Positions 38,605 through 47,342 of a stretch of 64,000 bases of DNA are shown one piece after another; the stretch's first letter is position 1, and every line of letters starts with the position of its first letter. This stretch comes from Desulfoprunum benzoelyticum (lineage in GTDB: Bacteria; Desulfobacterota; Desulfobulbia; Desulfobulbales; Desulfocapsaceae), in NCBI RefSeq assembly GCF_014201505.1, contig NZ_JACHEO010000006.1, positions 62,001 to 126,000 of the forward strand, written 5' to 3'. The notes under the pieces are model-generated. The model had not been told where the DNA came from. It saw nothing but the letters and a program-made list of their open reading frames with translations, and did not search any database. The position numbers were made by a program, and so were the translations under genes.

Positions 38605-41600
38605 TCAATCGCTGGTAAACCCGGCCTTGCCATTGTTCCTCCAGAACGGCCGGTAGTTTCGGCCGAGAACAATCCCGCCGCCGGCACCTGGCTGTCCGAA
38701 GGTCAGAATCGAAGACCGATACCGGTCGCTTTCGGCAATCACCCGCGGCGGTTCGCTTACCACCCCGCCCCGCTCTGCATCCGCCGCGAAGTTGAACTGC
38801 CCGAGGTCGTCACGAACCAGGGAGATCCCCGCCGATGTCCGCACTGCATCTCCGAGCCGTTCCGCGTACCCTTTCTCGCGAATCAGCATATTGACGATAT
38901 CGATCCAGGCCGGCAAGGCCCCGGCCGCCCCGGTTATCCGCGTACTGCTGCGGCGCATGACGCGGTTGTCGTCGTAGCCGACGTAGACGCCGACGGCGTA
39001 GCCATCTTTCAAGGTCAACGCCCCCCCTGCCTTGGACAGGCCGGGCAGATAGCCGAAAAACGAGGCGTTGGTGTAGCTGTTGGCGGTTCCGGTTTTGCCC
39101 ATCAGCGGCAGCGGCGCCCCGGTGCCGGTGCCGCTGCCCTGCGATTCCCCGTGAACTCTGACACCCTTGTCCGCCTGTCGGCCGGTACCATATTTGACCA
39201 CATTTTCCAGGATATGACCGAGAACGATGCTGGTCCGTGGATCGACGGCCTGCTTCGCCCGACGGTGCGGTCGGTAGAGGAGCTCGCCGCCGGCCGATTC
39301 GATCCGGTCCAGAACCGCCAGGAGATCCTTGTCCTCCTCGTTCTCATAGCCATAGGTGCTGACTGTCCCCGTCACCAGCCCCTCGTATGTTCTGACCATT
39401 TCCAGCAAGGTGACGACATTGGCGCCGAGAGGGAAGGAGAGGACCGGCTCGAGGTTGCTGCCGACCCCCATCTGCCGGGCAAATTCAACGAGGTACTTCA
39501 GGCCCACCAGGACCCGGAAATCACTGACGACGGACAGGACCTCGAAACTATAGGGCGGAAGCTGCTTCAGCCGCTGCAGTTCCGTTTCGATCTGCCGCTC
39601 CGCCAGATCATAGGCAGCGACGGACAGAACCCCGTTCAATTTGACCCGGCTGAAAAAATCCCTGCGCTCCGCATCGCCGTGGTTCAGCAGGACCGCCTGC
39701 ACCTCCGACCTGCCGACACGCTGCAGCGAAGGTGAGACGGAGTTGGCTCCCTGAAAATAATATTGACCGGTAGAGCGGTCATAATAGAGGTCGGCGGAAG
39801 ATACGCCGGAACCGAATGAGTCCGGTTCGAAGGGGCCAAGCGGGGTCTCGGCCTGGAGGACATAGGCCCGGAATTTTCGACGCAGATCGGCGAGAGCCAG
39901 AAACGATTCGGACAGGATTTTCTGCCGCCGCCCCAGTTCCTGGCGTTCGTTGGTGATATTTCCGGCCTGGCCGCTGGCAAATTCGCGGTAGACGCTTTGG
40001 CGAATCTTTTCGAAGCCGAGGCCGTAATGCAGTTTCTTCAGCTTTCTGTACTCGTCGGCCATCCCTTCGAAGATGAAATCGGCCTCAAGGTTAATGACGG
40101 CACTGGTATACGCGGCCGCCCGCAGGACCTCGTCGCTGACCTGGATGCCGTGTTTGTCACGAAGCCTGCCCCGGTAGGTCTTGTACGGCTCCTCCGCAGT
40201 TCCGGTCTTGTATGGGGCCAGACCCACCCTCTCGGCGACCTCCCGGAACTGCTGGGCATTGAGATGATCGCAGAGATGAGCGGCGAGCCACACGGAGGCG
40301 AGGTTCTCCGAGTGCACCCCCGCCCAGCTCATCGATACCGACTCGAATGGACTGACGTGGTCAGGGCGGGGAAAATACGGCATACCCTGAAAGATAAAGA
40401 TATCACGTTTGTTGCTGAGCAGGTCGGCGCTGTTCCAGCCGAGCTGCAGCGCCGCGGCATAGACGAAAGGCTTGAACGAGGAGCCCATGGTTCTTCGGGC
40501 ATATACCGCCCGGTTGAAGAAGCGGTTCTCCGAACCACCGGCCATCGCCTGGATCCGACCGTCCTTCATGACCAGTGCCCCGCCCTGGATCTCGGGAAAT
40601 TTCTCCAGATCAAGGATCGCCGTGCCATCCTCCCTGACCTTGCGGATGCTGACCCAGGCCCTGTCGCCCTCCTTGATCTGTGCCAGGAGACGGTCCGCAT
40701 CCCTGGGCGACGGTTCCGACCACAAATCCTGGGCCCATTTGACCCGGGCCTCGACAACACGGGAGAGGCCGGGATAATCGATCGTTCCCAGCCCCAGTCG
40801 GTTGTCGAGGGCAACCTCGACCGTCACTTCTTTGCCCTTGCCGGCGATCCTTGTGATGACGCCGAAGACGAAGGCCCCCTCTTTCAGCACGCCGTCACCC
40901 TGATAGTCGAGCTCCTTCAATCTGGCCTGGACCTCAGCCCGTTCATACCCGCTGAGCCGAACATCGAGCCTCGACAGTTCCCGACGCAAGGCATAGAGAG
41001 TCTGATCCTGCAGATTCTTGTCAACTGTGGTGATGACCCGCACGCCGGAGGTGGCGATGTTGTCGATGCCGTGGACCGCCAAGGCCCCCTGAACCTCGGC
41101 CGAGGAGACCGCGTCCTTGACCATCTCCATGACATAGTTGAGGGAATAGCCTACCCTCCCCTGCTTGAACCGGATGGCGGCTCCACGGGCCTGATTGTAG
41201 GTCGGCTCATTGATCATGCCCAATTCGTGCATCTGATCGAGCACATAGTCCTTGCGGATCTCCGCCTGACGCCGCGCCTCGGCCTCGTCCACATCGGTCT
41301 TCTTGATGAAAGGATTGTAAAAATTGGGCCGTTTGACACTGCCGGCAATAAACGCACACTCCACCAGGGTCAATTCTTCCGGCATCTTGTCGAAGTAATA
41401 GCGGGCCGCCACCCCCAGGCCATGACCATTGCCGCTGACAAAGAACTGGTTGGCGTAGAACTCGAAAATCTTCTCCTTCGGATAGTGGTATTCGAGCCGC
41501 AGCGCATACAGCAGCTCCTTCAACTTCGCCCGCAGGGACCGGTCCGTCCGCTTGAACAGGTTCTTTGCCGTCTGCTGGGTGAGGCTGCTGCCCCCCTGAA

Positions 41601-41952
41601 CGACCTTTCGCGCCTGAAGATTCTTCAGCGCGGCACGAATGATGCCGACCGCATCGAATCCGATATGAGAGAAAAACCTGCTATCCTCCGAGGCAACCAT
41701 CGCATTGACAAAGGCCTGCGGCATCTGCTCGAAATCGACGTACTGGCGGTGGGCGTCGTCGAAAAAAACTCCCAGTTTGGTAACGCCGTCATTGTAGTAG
41801 ACATCGCTCTCCTTGCTGAGAATTTTTTTAATATTTTCAACTGTTATCTGATCGCCTGGGTGCAGGACGACAAACCAGTAGTATGTCGCTGCCAGACCGG
41901 CTACACCAACGCATAGAAGGGTAAGGATGAGGAAAACGAATTTCTTCAACAT
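38605..41952 (-). CDS. Class A penicillin-binding protein
   Basis: The 1115-residue protein has a single N-terminal membrane anchor (FVFLILTLLCVGVAGLAATY), a glycosyltransferase 51 domain (about 60-240: ASEDSRFFSHIGFD with the catalytic Glu, GGSSLTQQTAKN, RLEYHYPKEKIFEFYAN) and a transpeptidase domain with SSFK (active Ser), SEN and KTGTAN. It polymerises and cross-links peptidoglycan. At about 1100 residues it is longer than typical PBP1a (750-850); the excess lies between the GT domain and SSFK (about 290-480) and between SEN and KTG (about 560-890). Confidence 0.9.
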   Translation of the reverse strand: MLKKFVFLILTLLCVGVAGLAATYYWFVVLHPGDQITVENIKKILSKESDVYYNDGVTKLGVFFDDAHRQYVDFEQMPQAFVNAMVASEDSRFFSHIGFDAVGIIRAALKNLQARKVVQGGSSLTQQTAKNLFKRTDRSLRAKLKELLYALRLEYHYPKEKIFEFYANQFFVSGNGHGLGVAARYYFDKMPEELTLVECAFIAGSVKRPNFYNPFIKKTDVDEAEARRQAEIRKDYVLDQMHELGMINEPTYNQARGAAIRFKQGRVGYSLNYVMEMVKDAVSSAEVQGALAVHGIDNIATSGVRVITTVDKNLQDQTLYALRRELSRLDVRLSGYERAEVQARLKELDYQGDGVLKEGAFVFGVITRIAGKGKEVTVEVALDNRLGLGTIDYPGLSRVVEARVKWAQDLWSEPSPRDADRLLAQIKEGDRAWVSIRKVREDGTAILDLEKFPEIQGGALVMKDGRIQAMAGGSENRFFNRAVYARRTMGSSFKPFVYAAALQLGWNSADLLSNKRDIFIFQGMPYFPRPDHVSPFESVSMSWAGVHSENLASVWLAAHLCDHLNAQQFREVAERVGLAPYKTGTAEEPYKTYRGRLRDKHGIQVSDEVLRAAAYTSAVINLEADFIFEGMADEYRKLKKLHYGLGFEKIRQSVYREFASGQAGNITNERQELGRRQKILSESFLALADLRRKFRAYVLQAETPLGPFEPDSFGSGVSSADLYYDRSTGQYYFQGANSVSPSLQRVGRSEVQAVLLNHGDAERRDFFSRVKLNGVLSVAAYDLAERQIETELQRLKQLPPYSFEVLSVVSDFRVLVGLKYLVEFARQMGVGSNLEPVLSFPLGANVVTLLEMVRTYEGLVTGTVSTYGYENEEDKDLLAVLDRIESAGGELLYRPHRRAKQAVDPRTSIVLGHILENVVKYGTGRQADKGVRVHGESQGSGTGTGAPLPLMGKTGTANSYTNASFFGYLPGLSKAGGALTLKDGYAVGVYVGYDDNRVMRRSSTRITGAAGALPAWIDIVNMLIREKGYAERLGDAVRTSAGISLVRDDLGQFNFAADAERGGVVSEPPRVIAESDRYRSSILTFGQPGAGGGIVLGRNYRPFWRNNGKAGFTSD

Positions 41953-42201
41953 GGGAGTTCCCCGGAAGATGATTCCCCCTGGTGTGTTCTCGACGGCGCA
42001 ACGGCGTCTTTAAACCATTTCCGGGCGGATAATGTCTTGCAATTCTTCACAACATCGGTTTTAACTACTTCAGCGTGAGCAGTGCCGAATCGGCAGATGT
42101 GCAATGTACATGGTTACTTAAGATATCTCAACAAGCTTTTGGAAGAGAGAAACGCCGCGGATCGCACTTCCTCGAAAGGCTGTAGACACACGGGACAACG
42201 C

Positions 42202-44157
42202 ATGTTCTACAAACACCTTGAACAGTTCCACCTCCTCCTTGTCCTCCTCTTCGCCTTGTCACTCACCGGTTGCGCCAGTGAGAGCCGGTTAAACCCACTT
42301 TCGGATCCATCGTCCTCCCTGTCGTCCGACAGGCGAAATGCAGACGGAAGCGAGGATCCCGACCTCAGTCTCGAAGACGTCGAGGCCCAGGGAAGCCTTG
42401 AACAGGAAATGGCGGCCCTGCGCCAGACCGGGATGTGGGACAGCGAGACCTCTCCCGTCACCCAGCGGGATAAGGAAAGATCTATCGACACTTTCCCACT
42501 GGTGATGAACAAACAGGTCGAGATGTACCTCAACCTCTTTCAGACCCGGCATCGTAAAATCTATGAATCATGGCTTTCCCGATCTTCGATTTATCTCTCG
42601 CTGATGGAGAAGGAGTTGAAGAACGCCGGGTTGCCACGCGAACTGATCTACCTCTCGATGATCGAAAGCGGCTACAATCAGCGCGCCTGCTCTCCGGCCA
42701 ACGCCGTTGGCCTGTGGCAGTTCATCGATGGTACTGCCAGGCAGTATAATCTCGATATCAACACCTTTGTTGACGAGCGGCGGGACGCCGAAAAGTCGAC
42801 CAAGGCCGCTGCCGCCTTCCTGTCTGAACTGTATCGGGAATTCGGTGACTGGCATCTGGCGGTTGCCGCCTACAACGCCGGAGCGGGAAAGATCGGCAGG
42901 GGTCTCACGAAATACAATGTTTCCAGTTTCTGGGAACTTGCCCGGGAAGATTATCTCGCCCTGGAAACAAAACGCTACGTCCCGAAACTGATTGCCGCCA
43001 TCATCATCGGCAAGAATCCTGAAAAGTACGGATTCACCAAGGTGCAGAAGTTCCGCCCCCTTCAATACGCGACGATGAAGGTCCCGCCCGGACTCAGCCT
43101 TGATGCCCTCGCCGTGGTATGCAACACCTCGGTGAAGGAAATAAAATTTCTCAACCAGGAATTACGTCAGGGCAAGACCCCGCCCAATCGCCCCGATTAC
43201 GAGGCCAAAATTCCCGTCGCCGCCCAGGAAATCGCCGGCAGGAACATTTCGCGGCTGCATAGCGTCGTCACGACAGGCTTCAAATCCTACCGGATCAAAC
43301 GCGGCGATACACTGTCGTCGATCTGCAGCACCTACGGCATCAACAAGACCACCCTCCTCAAGGTCAACAATCTCCGCAGCAAGAAACTCACCCGCGGCCA
43401 GTACCTCCGTATTCCCTATAACACCGTGTCCTATCAAATCCTGCCCGAGGGCAGCAAAATGGCCCTTGCCGCCAACAAGAGCAACCTGATCCTGCACCGT
43501 GTAAAGGCGGGAGAGCACATCTCGAAAATCGCCTCCAGGTATAACGTCACCCCCCAGATGATCGCCTCCTGGAATGGCTTGAGCAGTGTCAACAAGATCT
43601 CCGTCGGTCAGCAGTTGGCGCTGTATCCGGCCGACAGGACGATAACAACCATCCCGGGGGCAGTGACGATTGCATCGCTGGAGGATGACGAGATCGGAAC
43701 CGCCTCCGCCCCCCGTTCCGGCAGCGATACGGTCAGGGTGCTGACAGCGGATAAGAAAAAAATGTCGCACCAGCCGACCACGGTCGCGGCATCCAGCAGG
43801 AAAAATGGCGCCATTGCCCACGCTCAGAACAAGACGAGCGTCAGGGGAGCACGCATACACACCGCCCAGACCATTTCCGCCCAGACGGTGCAGAAAAACA
43901 TATCCTCCGCCCAAACCTCCCGAACGCTCTCTTCCTCTACGGGTAAGACCGTCCTGGCTAATTCGCTCAAGAAGAAAAGCAATGGCAACAGAGTCAAGCT
44001 CAAAGACAGCTACAGCTTGTATCAGGTGAAAGATGGGGATACCCTGTGGACTATCTCCAAAAAATTCAATGTCTCCTCCGTTCACATCAAGGAGTGGAAC
44101 AACCTGAAATCCAACGTCATCCATCCTGGAAGCCAGCTGAAAGTCAAAGGAGTCTGA
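42202..44157 (+). CDS. MltD-like LysM lytic transglycosylase lipoprotein
   Basis: The 651-residue protein has a lipobox (LLFALSLTGCAS), an SLT domain (about 145-260) with catalytic Glu in SMIESGYNQRACSP and NAVGLWQFIDGTARQYNL, and three LysM repeats: YRIKRGDTLSSIC (about 405), HRVKAGEHISKIA (about 470) and YQVKDGDTLWTIS (about 610), joined by a Ser/Thr-rich linker. It cleaves glycan strands with 1,6-anhydro products. The ATG at 42202 precedes the signal peptide; the frame's upstream extension is unsupported. Confidence 0.9.
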   Translation: MFYKHLEQFHLLLVLLFALSLTGCASESRLNPLSDPSSSLSSDRRNADGSEDPDLSLEDVEAQGSLEQEMAALRQTGMWDSETSPVTQRDKERSIDTFPLVMNKQVEMYLNLFQTRHRKIYESWLSRSSIYLSLMEKELKNAGLPRELIYLSMIESGYNQRACSPANAVGLWQFIDGTARQYNLDINTFVDERRDAEKSTKAAAAFLSELYREFGDWHLAVAAYNAGAGKIGRGLTKYNVSSFWELAREDYLALETKRYVPKLIAAIIIGKNPEKYGFTKVQKFRPLQYATMKVPPGLSLDALAVVCNTSVKEIKFLNQELRQGKTPPNRPDYEAKIPVAAQEIAGRNISRLHSVVTTGFKSYRIKRGDTLSSICSTYGINKTTLLKVNNLRSKKLTRGQYLRIPYNTVSYQILPEGSKMALAANKSNLILHRVKAGEHISKIASRYNVTPQMIASWNGLSSVNKISVGQQLALYPADRTITTIPGAVTIASLEDDEIGTASAPRSGSDTVRVLTADKKKMSHQPTTVAASSRKNGAIAHAQNKTSVRGARIHTAQTISAQTVQKNISSAQTSRTLSSSTGKTVLANSLKKKSNGNRVKLKDSYSLYQVKDGDTLWTISKKFNVSSVHIKEWNNLKSNVIHPGSQLKVKGV

Positions 44158-44308
44158 AGTAATCACCTCCTCTTTTTCACTACGGCACCATAATCAGGGG
44201 CTCCTGCCTTTCCGTTTCGTCGGACACGTATTACATTTGTCTGCATGAACGTCTTCCGAACAATCGCTCGCGAGCGGTGGTATCGCTCAACCAGCTCAAC
44301 ATGGTCTC

Positions 44309-45502
44309 ATGATTGCAACTGCTGAAACTCACGAATACGGTCCCGATGTCCATTTTCTCAGGCATGGAGATCGGGAGATCATTCTGGTCGGAACTGCCCA
44401 TATCTCCCAGGAATCAGTCGACCTTGCACGAACGGTCATCGACCGGATGCAACCGGACTGCGTCTGTCTTGAACTTGATGACAAAAGATACCAGGCCCTT
44501 ACCCAGAAAGAACGATGGCAATCCCTTGATCTGAAAGCGGTAATCCGCAACAAGCAACTGTCGACCCTGGTGATCAGTCTGTTCATGGCCTCTTACCAGA
44601 AAAAACTCGGCAACAAACTGGGAGTCACCCCGGGGGCGGAACTGCTCGCCGCCGATCAAGCCGCCAAAGACAGGCAGATCCCGGTTTCTCTCTGTGACCG
44701 GGATATCCGGATCACTCTCCGCCGCGCCTGGAAATCAACCTCTCTGTGGAAGAAAGGCTATCTGGTGACCTCGCTGCTCGCCAGTATCTTTGACGATACC
44801 GAGATCAGCGAGGAAAAGCTGAGCGAACTGAAGCGAAAGGACGTTCTCACCGAGCTGATGGACGAACTGGGCGAGACCCTTCCCGATCTCAAGCGCGTCC
44901 TGATCGACGAGCGTGATATCTACCTCGCCGAAAAGATCAAGAGTTCGCCGGGCCAACGCCTCGTTGCCATTGTCGGCGCCGGCCATATCAGCGGCATTGT
45001 ACGGGAACTGGCAATCGACAATCGGCAGCGGATTGCCGACATCAGCACCATTCCGGAGGTGTCATCGACCTGGAAAATTGCCGGTTGGGGGATCCCAATC
45101 TTCATTATCGGCTCGCTCGTTGTCATCGGCATTCAGAAAGGGGCGTCGGTTGCCGGCGCCAACTTTCTGTTCTGGGTCCTGGCTCACGGCATTCCAGCCG
45201 CCCTTGGGGCCATGATCGCCTTGGCCCATCCCTATACGACCATCGGCGCATTTTCCGCCGCTCCTTTTACCAGTCTTACCCCGCTGATTGGAGCAGGTTA
45301 CGTCACCGCCTTCATCCAGGTCATGCAGCGCCCGCCGGTCGTTCGCGAATTCGAGACAGCCGGGGTCGACATGACCACGCTCAAGGGCTGGTGGCGCAAC
45401 AAGTTCCTGCGGGTTCTTCTCGTTTTCTTCCTGACCACCCTGGGCTCGGCCTTTGGCACATGGGTCGGCGGCTACAGGATCCTGAGTGATCTTGTTGGCT
45501 GA
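44309..45502 (+). CDS. TraB/PrgY-family membrane protein
   Basis: The 397-residue protein shows the TraB N-terminal domain (about 18-240) with VGTAHISQESVDLA, CLELDDKRY, and VAIVGAGHISGIV (GxxH motifs) resembling the fold of erythromycin esterase/TIKI proteases, and four or five C-terminal membrane helices (about 255-395). Enterococcal TraB/PrgY limit pheromone activity; function in Gram-negative anaerobes is unknown. It lies 34 bp before yhbY on the same strand. Confidence 0.85.
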   Translation: MIATAETHEYGPDVHFLRHGDREIILVGTAHISQESVDLARTVIDRMQPDCVCLELDDKRYQALTQKERWQSLDLKAVIRNKQLSTLVISLFMASYQKKLGNKLGVTPGAELLAADQAAKDRQIPVSLCDRDIRITLRRAWKSTSLWKKGYLVTSLLASIFDDTEISEEKLSELKRKDVLTELMDELGETLPDLKRVLIDERDIYLAEKIKSSPGQRLVAIVGAGHISGIVRELAIDNRQRIADISTIPEVSSTWKIAGWGIPIFIIGSLVVIGIQKGASVAGANFLFWVLAHGIPAALGAMIALAHPYTTIGAFSAAPFTSLTPLIGAGYVTAFIQVMQRPPVVREFETAGVDMTTLKGWWRNKFLRVLLVFFLTTLGSAFGTWVGGYRILSDLVG

Positions 45503-45536
45503 CACCACCTCTCATTATTGATCGTAATTTACCCAT

Positions 45537-45872
45537 ATGAACGAAATAACAGAACAATATGCCTCCATTCTTACGCCCCGTCAGAAAAAATTCCTCAAAG
45601 GTCTCGGCCACGATCTCCCTCCGGTGATACTGGTCGGCAAAGAGGGGATGAGCGACCGGCTTATCGGTGCAACCGATCTCGAACTGACCCGACACGAGTT
45701 GGTCAAGATCAAAATCGGCAACAACAGCGGCCTCGAAAAACATGAAACCGCCAGTTCCCTTGCTGCAGCGACACAGAGCACCCTCGTCCAACTCATTGGC
45801 AAGACGGTCCTCCTCTACCGGAAAAATCCGGAACGACCGAAGGAAAAGCAGCTGGTATTGCCGAAAGGTTGA
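45537..45872 (+). CDS. yhbY: YhbY/CRM-domain RNA-binding protein
   Basis: The 111-residue protein is a single CRM domain: LTPRQKKFLKGLGHDLPPVILVGKEG, LTRHELVKIKI with the conserved basic strand, and VQLIGKTVLLYRKN. YhbY binds pre-50S ribosomal particles. Length and motifs are standard. Confidence 0.92.
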   Translation: MNEITEQYASILTPRQKKFLKGLGHDLPPVILVGKEGMSDRLIGATDLELTRHELVKIKIGNNSGLEKHETASSLAAATQSTLVQLIGKTVLLYRKNPERPKEKQLVLPKG

Positions 45873-46017
45873 AACCCGGATCCTCCCGCCCCTCACAGGG
45901 CCTGCCGGATTTTGACACCTGATCTTGTCAGGCTGACTGCGGCTCCAATTGGGACCGCGGCAGACCTTCACCCTCCCGTTTGCGGCAACTGGCGGCAACG
46001 GATATCTTTCCCGGATG

Positions 46018-46788
46018 TCAAACGAGATCGATGAGTCGAGTGGCCCCGCCCTGGCTCGCAAGAAGCAGTTCCGGCCGCTGTGAATCGGTAAGAACACGGT
46101 TGGCCGCCGCCATTGCCAGCTGCGGGGTATTGTTCATCTCACTGAGATGGGCGAGAACCACCAGTTGCAGATCTTCATGGAGCAGCGTCTGGAGGAAGGC
46201 CGCGGCATCTTCATTGGCCAGATGCCCCTGGGAGGAGCGGACCCTCTGCTGCAGGGCCGGTGGATAGGGACCGTTTTTCAACAGCTGTAGATTGTGATTG
46301 AATTCGAGAATGATGGCGTCGCAGGCCGAAAGCCGCTGCCGCATGAGATGGCTGGCCCGCCCGGTATCGGTGCAGTAGCCGAGGGTCACCCGGTCGCTCT
46401 TGATCACGTAACCGACGGGATCAGCGGTATCGTGGGAAATCCGAAACGACCGGATCATCAGATCGTTGACAGTGAATTCGCCACCGGTCTCGTATTCCTG
46501 CCGTTTCCACAGTTTTTTGAGAGTGGCCTCACCACCCGCAAAAGTGCCGGGATTGGCATGGACCGGCAGACTGCAGCGGCGTGACAGGACGCCGACACCG
46601 GCAATGTGATCGTTATGATCATGGGTGAGGCAGATGGCGTCAAGATCGGCGGCATCCCTGCCGATGCTCTTGAGCCGGCCGACAATCTCCTTGCCGGAAA
46701 AGCCGCCGTCGATCAGGATGGCTGTCCCGCCACTCTCGATGTAGACGCAGTTCCCTCTGCTGCCGCTGCCGAGCACGGAAAATCGCAT
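46018..46788 (-). CDS. WalJ/YycJ-like metallo-beta-lactamase-fold hydrolase
   Basis: The 256-residue MBL-fold protein has MRFSVLGSGSRGNCVYIE at the start, LTHDHNDHIAG (metal ligands), a SHDTADPVGY His, and HLSEMNNTP. It resembles YycJ/WalJ, a predicted nuclease-like hydrolase, common as a single-copy gene. It starts a few bases after the dut stop (TGA-GATG), so is cotranscribed with dut. The frame upstream of this ATG lies inside dut and is not used. Confidence 0.85.
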   Translation of the reverse strand: MRFSVLGSGSRGNCVYIESGGTAILIDGGFSGKEIVGRLKSIGRDAADLDAICLTHDHNDHIAGVGVLSRRCSLPVHANPGTFAGGEATLKKLWKRQEYETGGEFTVNDLMIRSFRISHDTADPVGYVIKSDRVTLGYCTDTGRASHLMRQRLSACDAIILEFNHNLQLLKNGPYPPALQQRVRSSQGHLANEDAAAFLQTLLHEDLQLVVLAHLSEMNNTPQLAMAAANRVLTDSQRPELLLASQGGATRLIDLV

Positions 46789-46789
46789 C

Positions 46790-47269
46790 TCAAATACCGG
46801 TATGACCGAAGCCGCCGGCAGCCCGGTCGGTGGCGTCAAGCTGCTCGACGACCCGTAATTCCGCCCGGATGACCGGCGCCAGCACCAGCTGAGCGATTCG
46901 ATCGCCGCGACTGACCCGAAAGGGGGCCACGCCAAGGTTGATCAGCGCAACCTTGACTTCGCCGCGATAATCGCTGTCGATCGTCCCGGGACTGTTGATC
47001 AGGGTCAGGCCATGCCGCAGGGCCAGGCCGCTTCTCGGCCTTACCTGGATTTCATACCCCGGTGGAATGGCGACGGCAAAGCCGGTCGGAACGAGGGCGA
47101 TCCGCCCCGGATCGATCTCGACATCCTGCTCCACCGCCGCCCGGACATCCATGCCGGCGGCAAGAGCGGAGTGGTAACGGGGGAGATCGAGATCCTGTGT
47201 CTTCAGCGGATCCAACCAGCGCAACCTGACGACGACTCTCTCCGTTTCGCTCGATTTCCCTGGCCCCAC
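46790..47269 (-). CDS. dut: dUTP diphosphatase
   Basis: The 159-residue trimeric dUTPase has all five motifs: GMDVRAA (I), [11 protein letters not shown] (II), [10 protein letters not shown] (III), [10 protein letters not shown] (IV) and the C-terminal GGFGHTG (V) loop. It hydrolyses dUTP to dUMP, preventing uracil misincorporation. A rho-independent terminator 13 bp before its start separates it from pnp. Confidence 0.96.
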   Translation of the reverse strand: MGPGKSSETERVVVRLRWLDPLKTQDLDLPRYHSALAAGMDVRAAVEQDVEIDPGRIALVPTGFAVAIPPGYEIQVRPRSGLALRHGLTLINSPGTIDSDYRGEVKVALINLGVAPFRVSRGDRIAQLVLAPVIRAELRVVEQLDATDRAAGGFGHTGI

Positions 47270-47281
47270 CGGACACCCCCT

Positions 47282-47312
47282 AAAAAAAATGCCGGCTCAT
47301 ACGGGCCGGCAT
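47282..47312 (-). terminator. Rho-independent terminator of pnp
   Basis: Minus-strand ATGCCGGC, 8-base loop, GCCGGCAT then a run of seven T. It lies 30 bp after the pnp stop. Confidence 0.9.
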
Positions 47313-47342
47313 CTCCTGATTCATTACTGCGAAATCCCGAGC

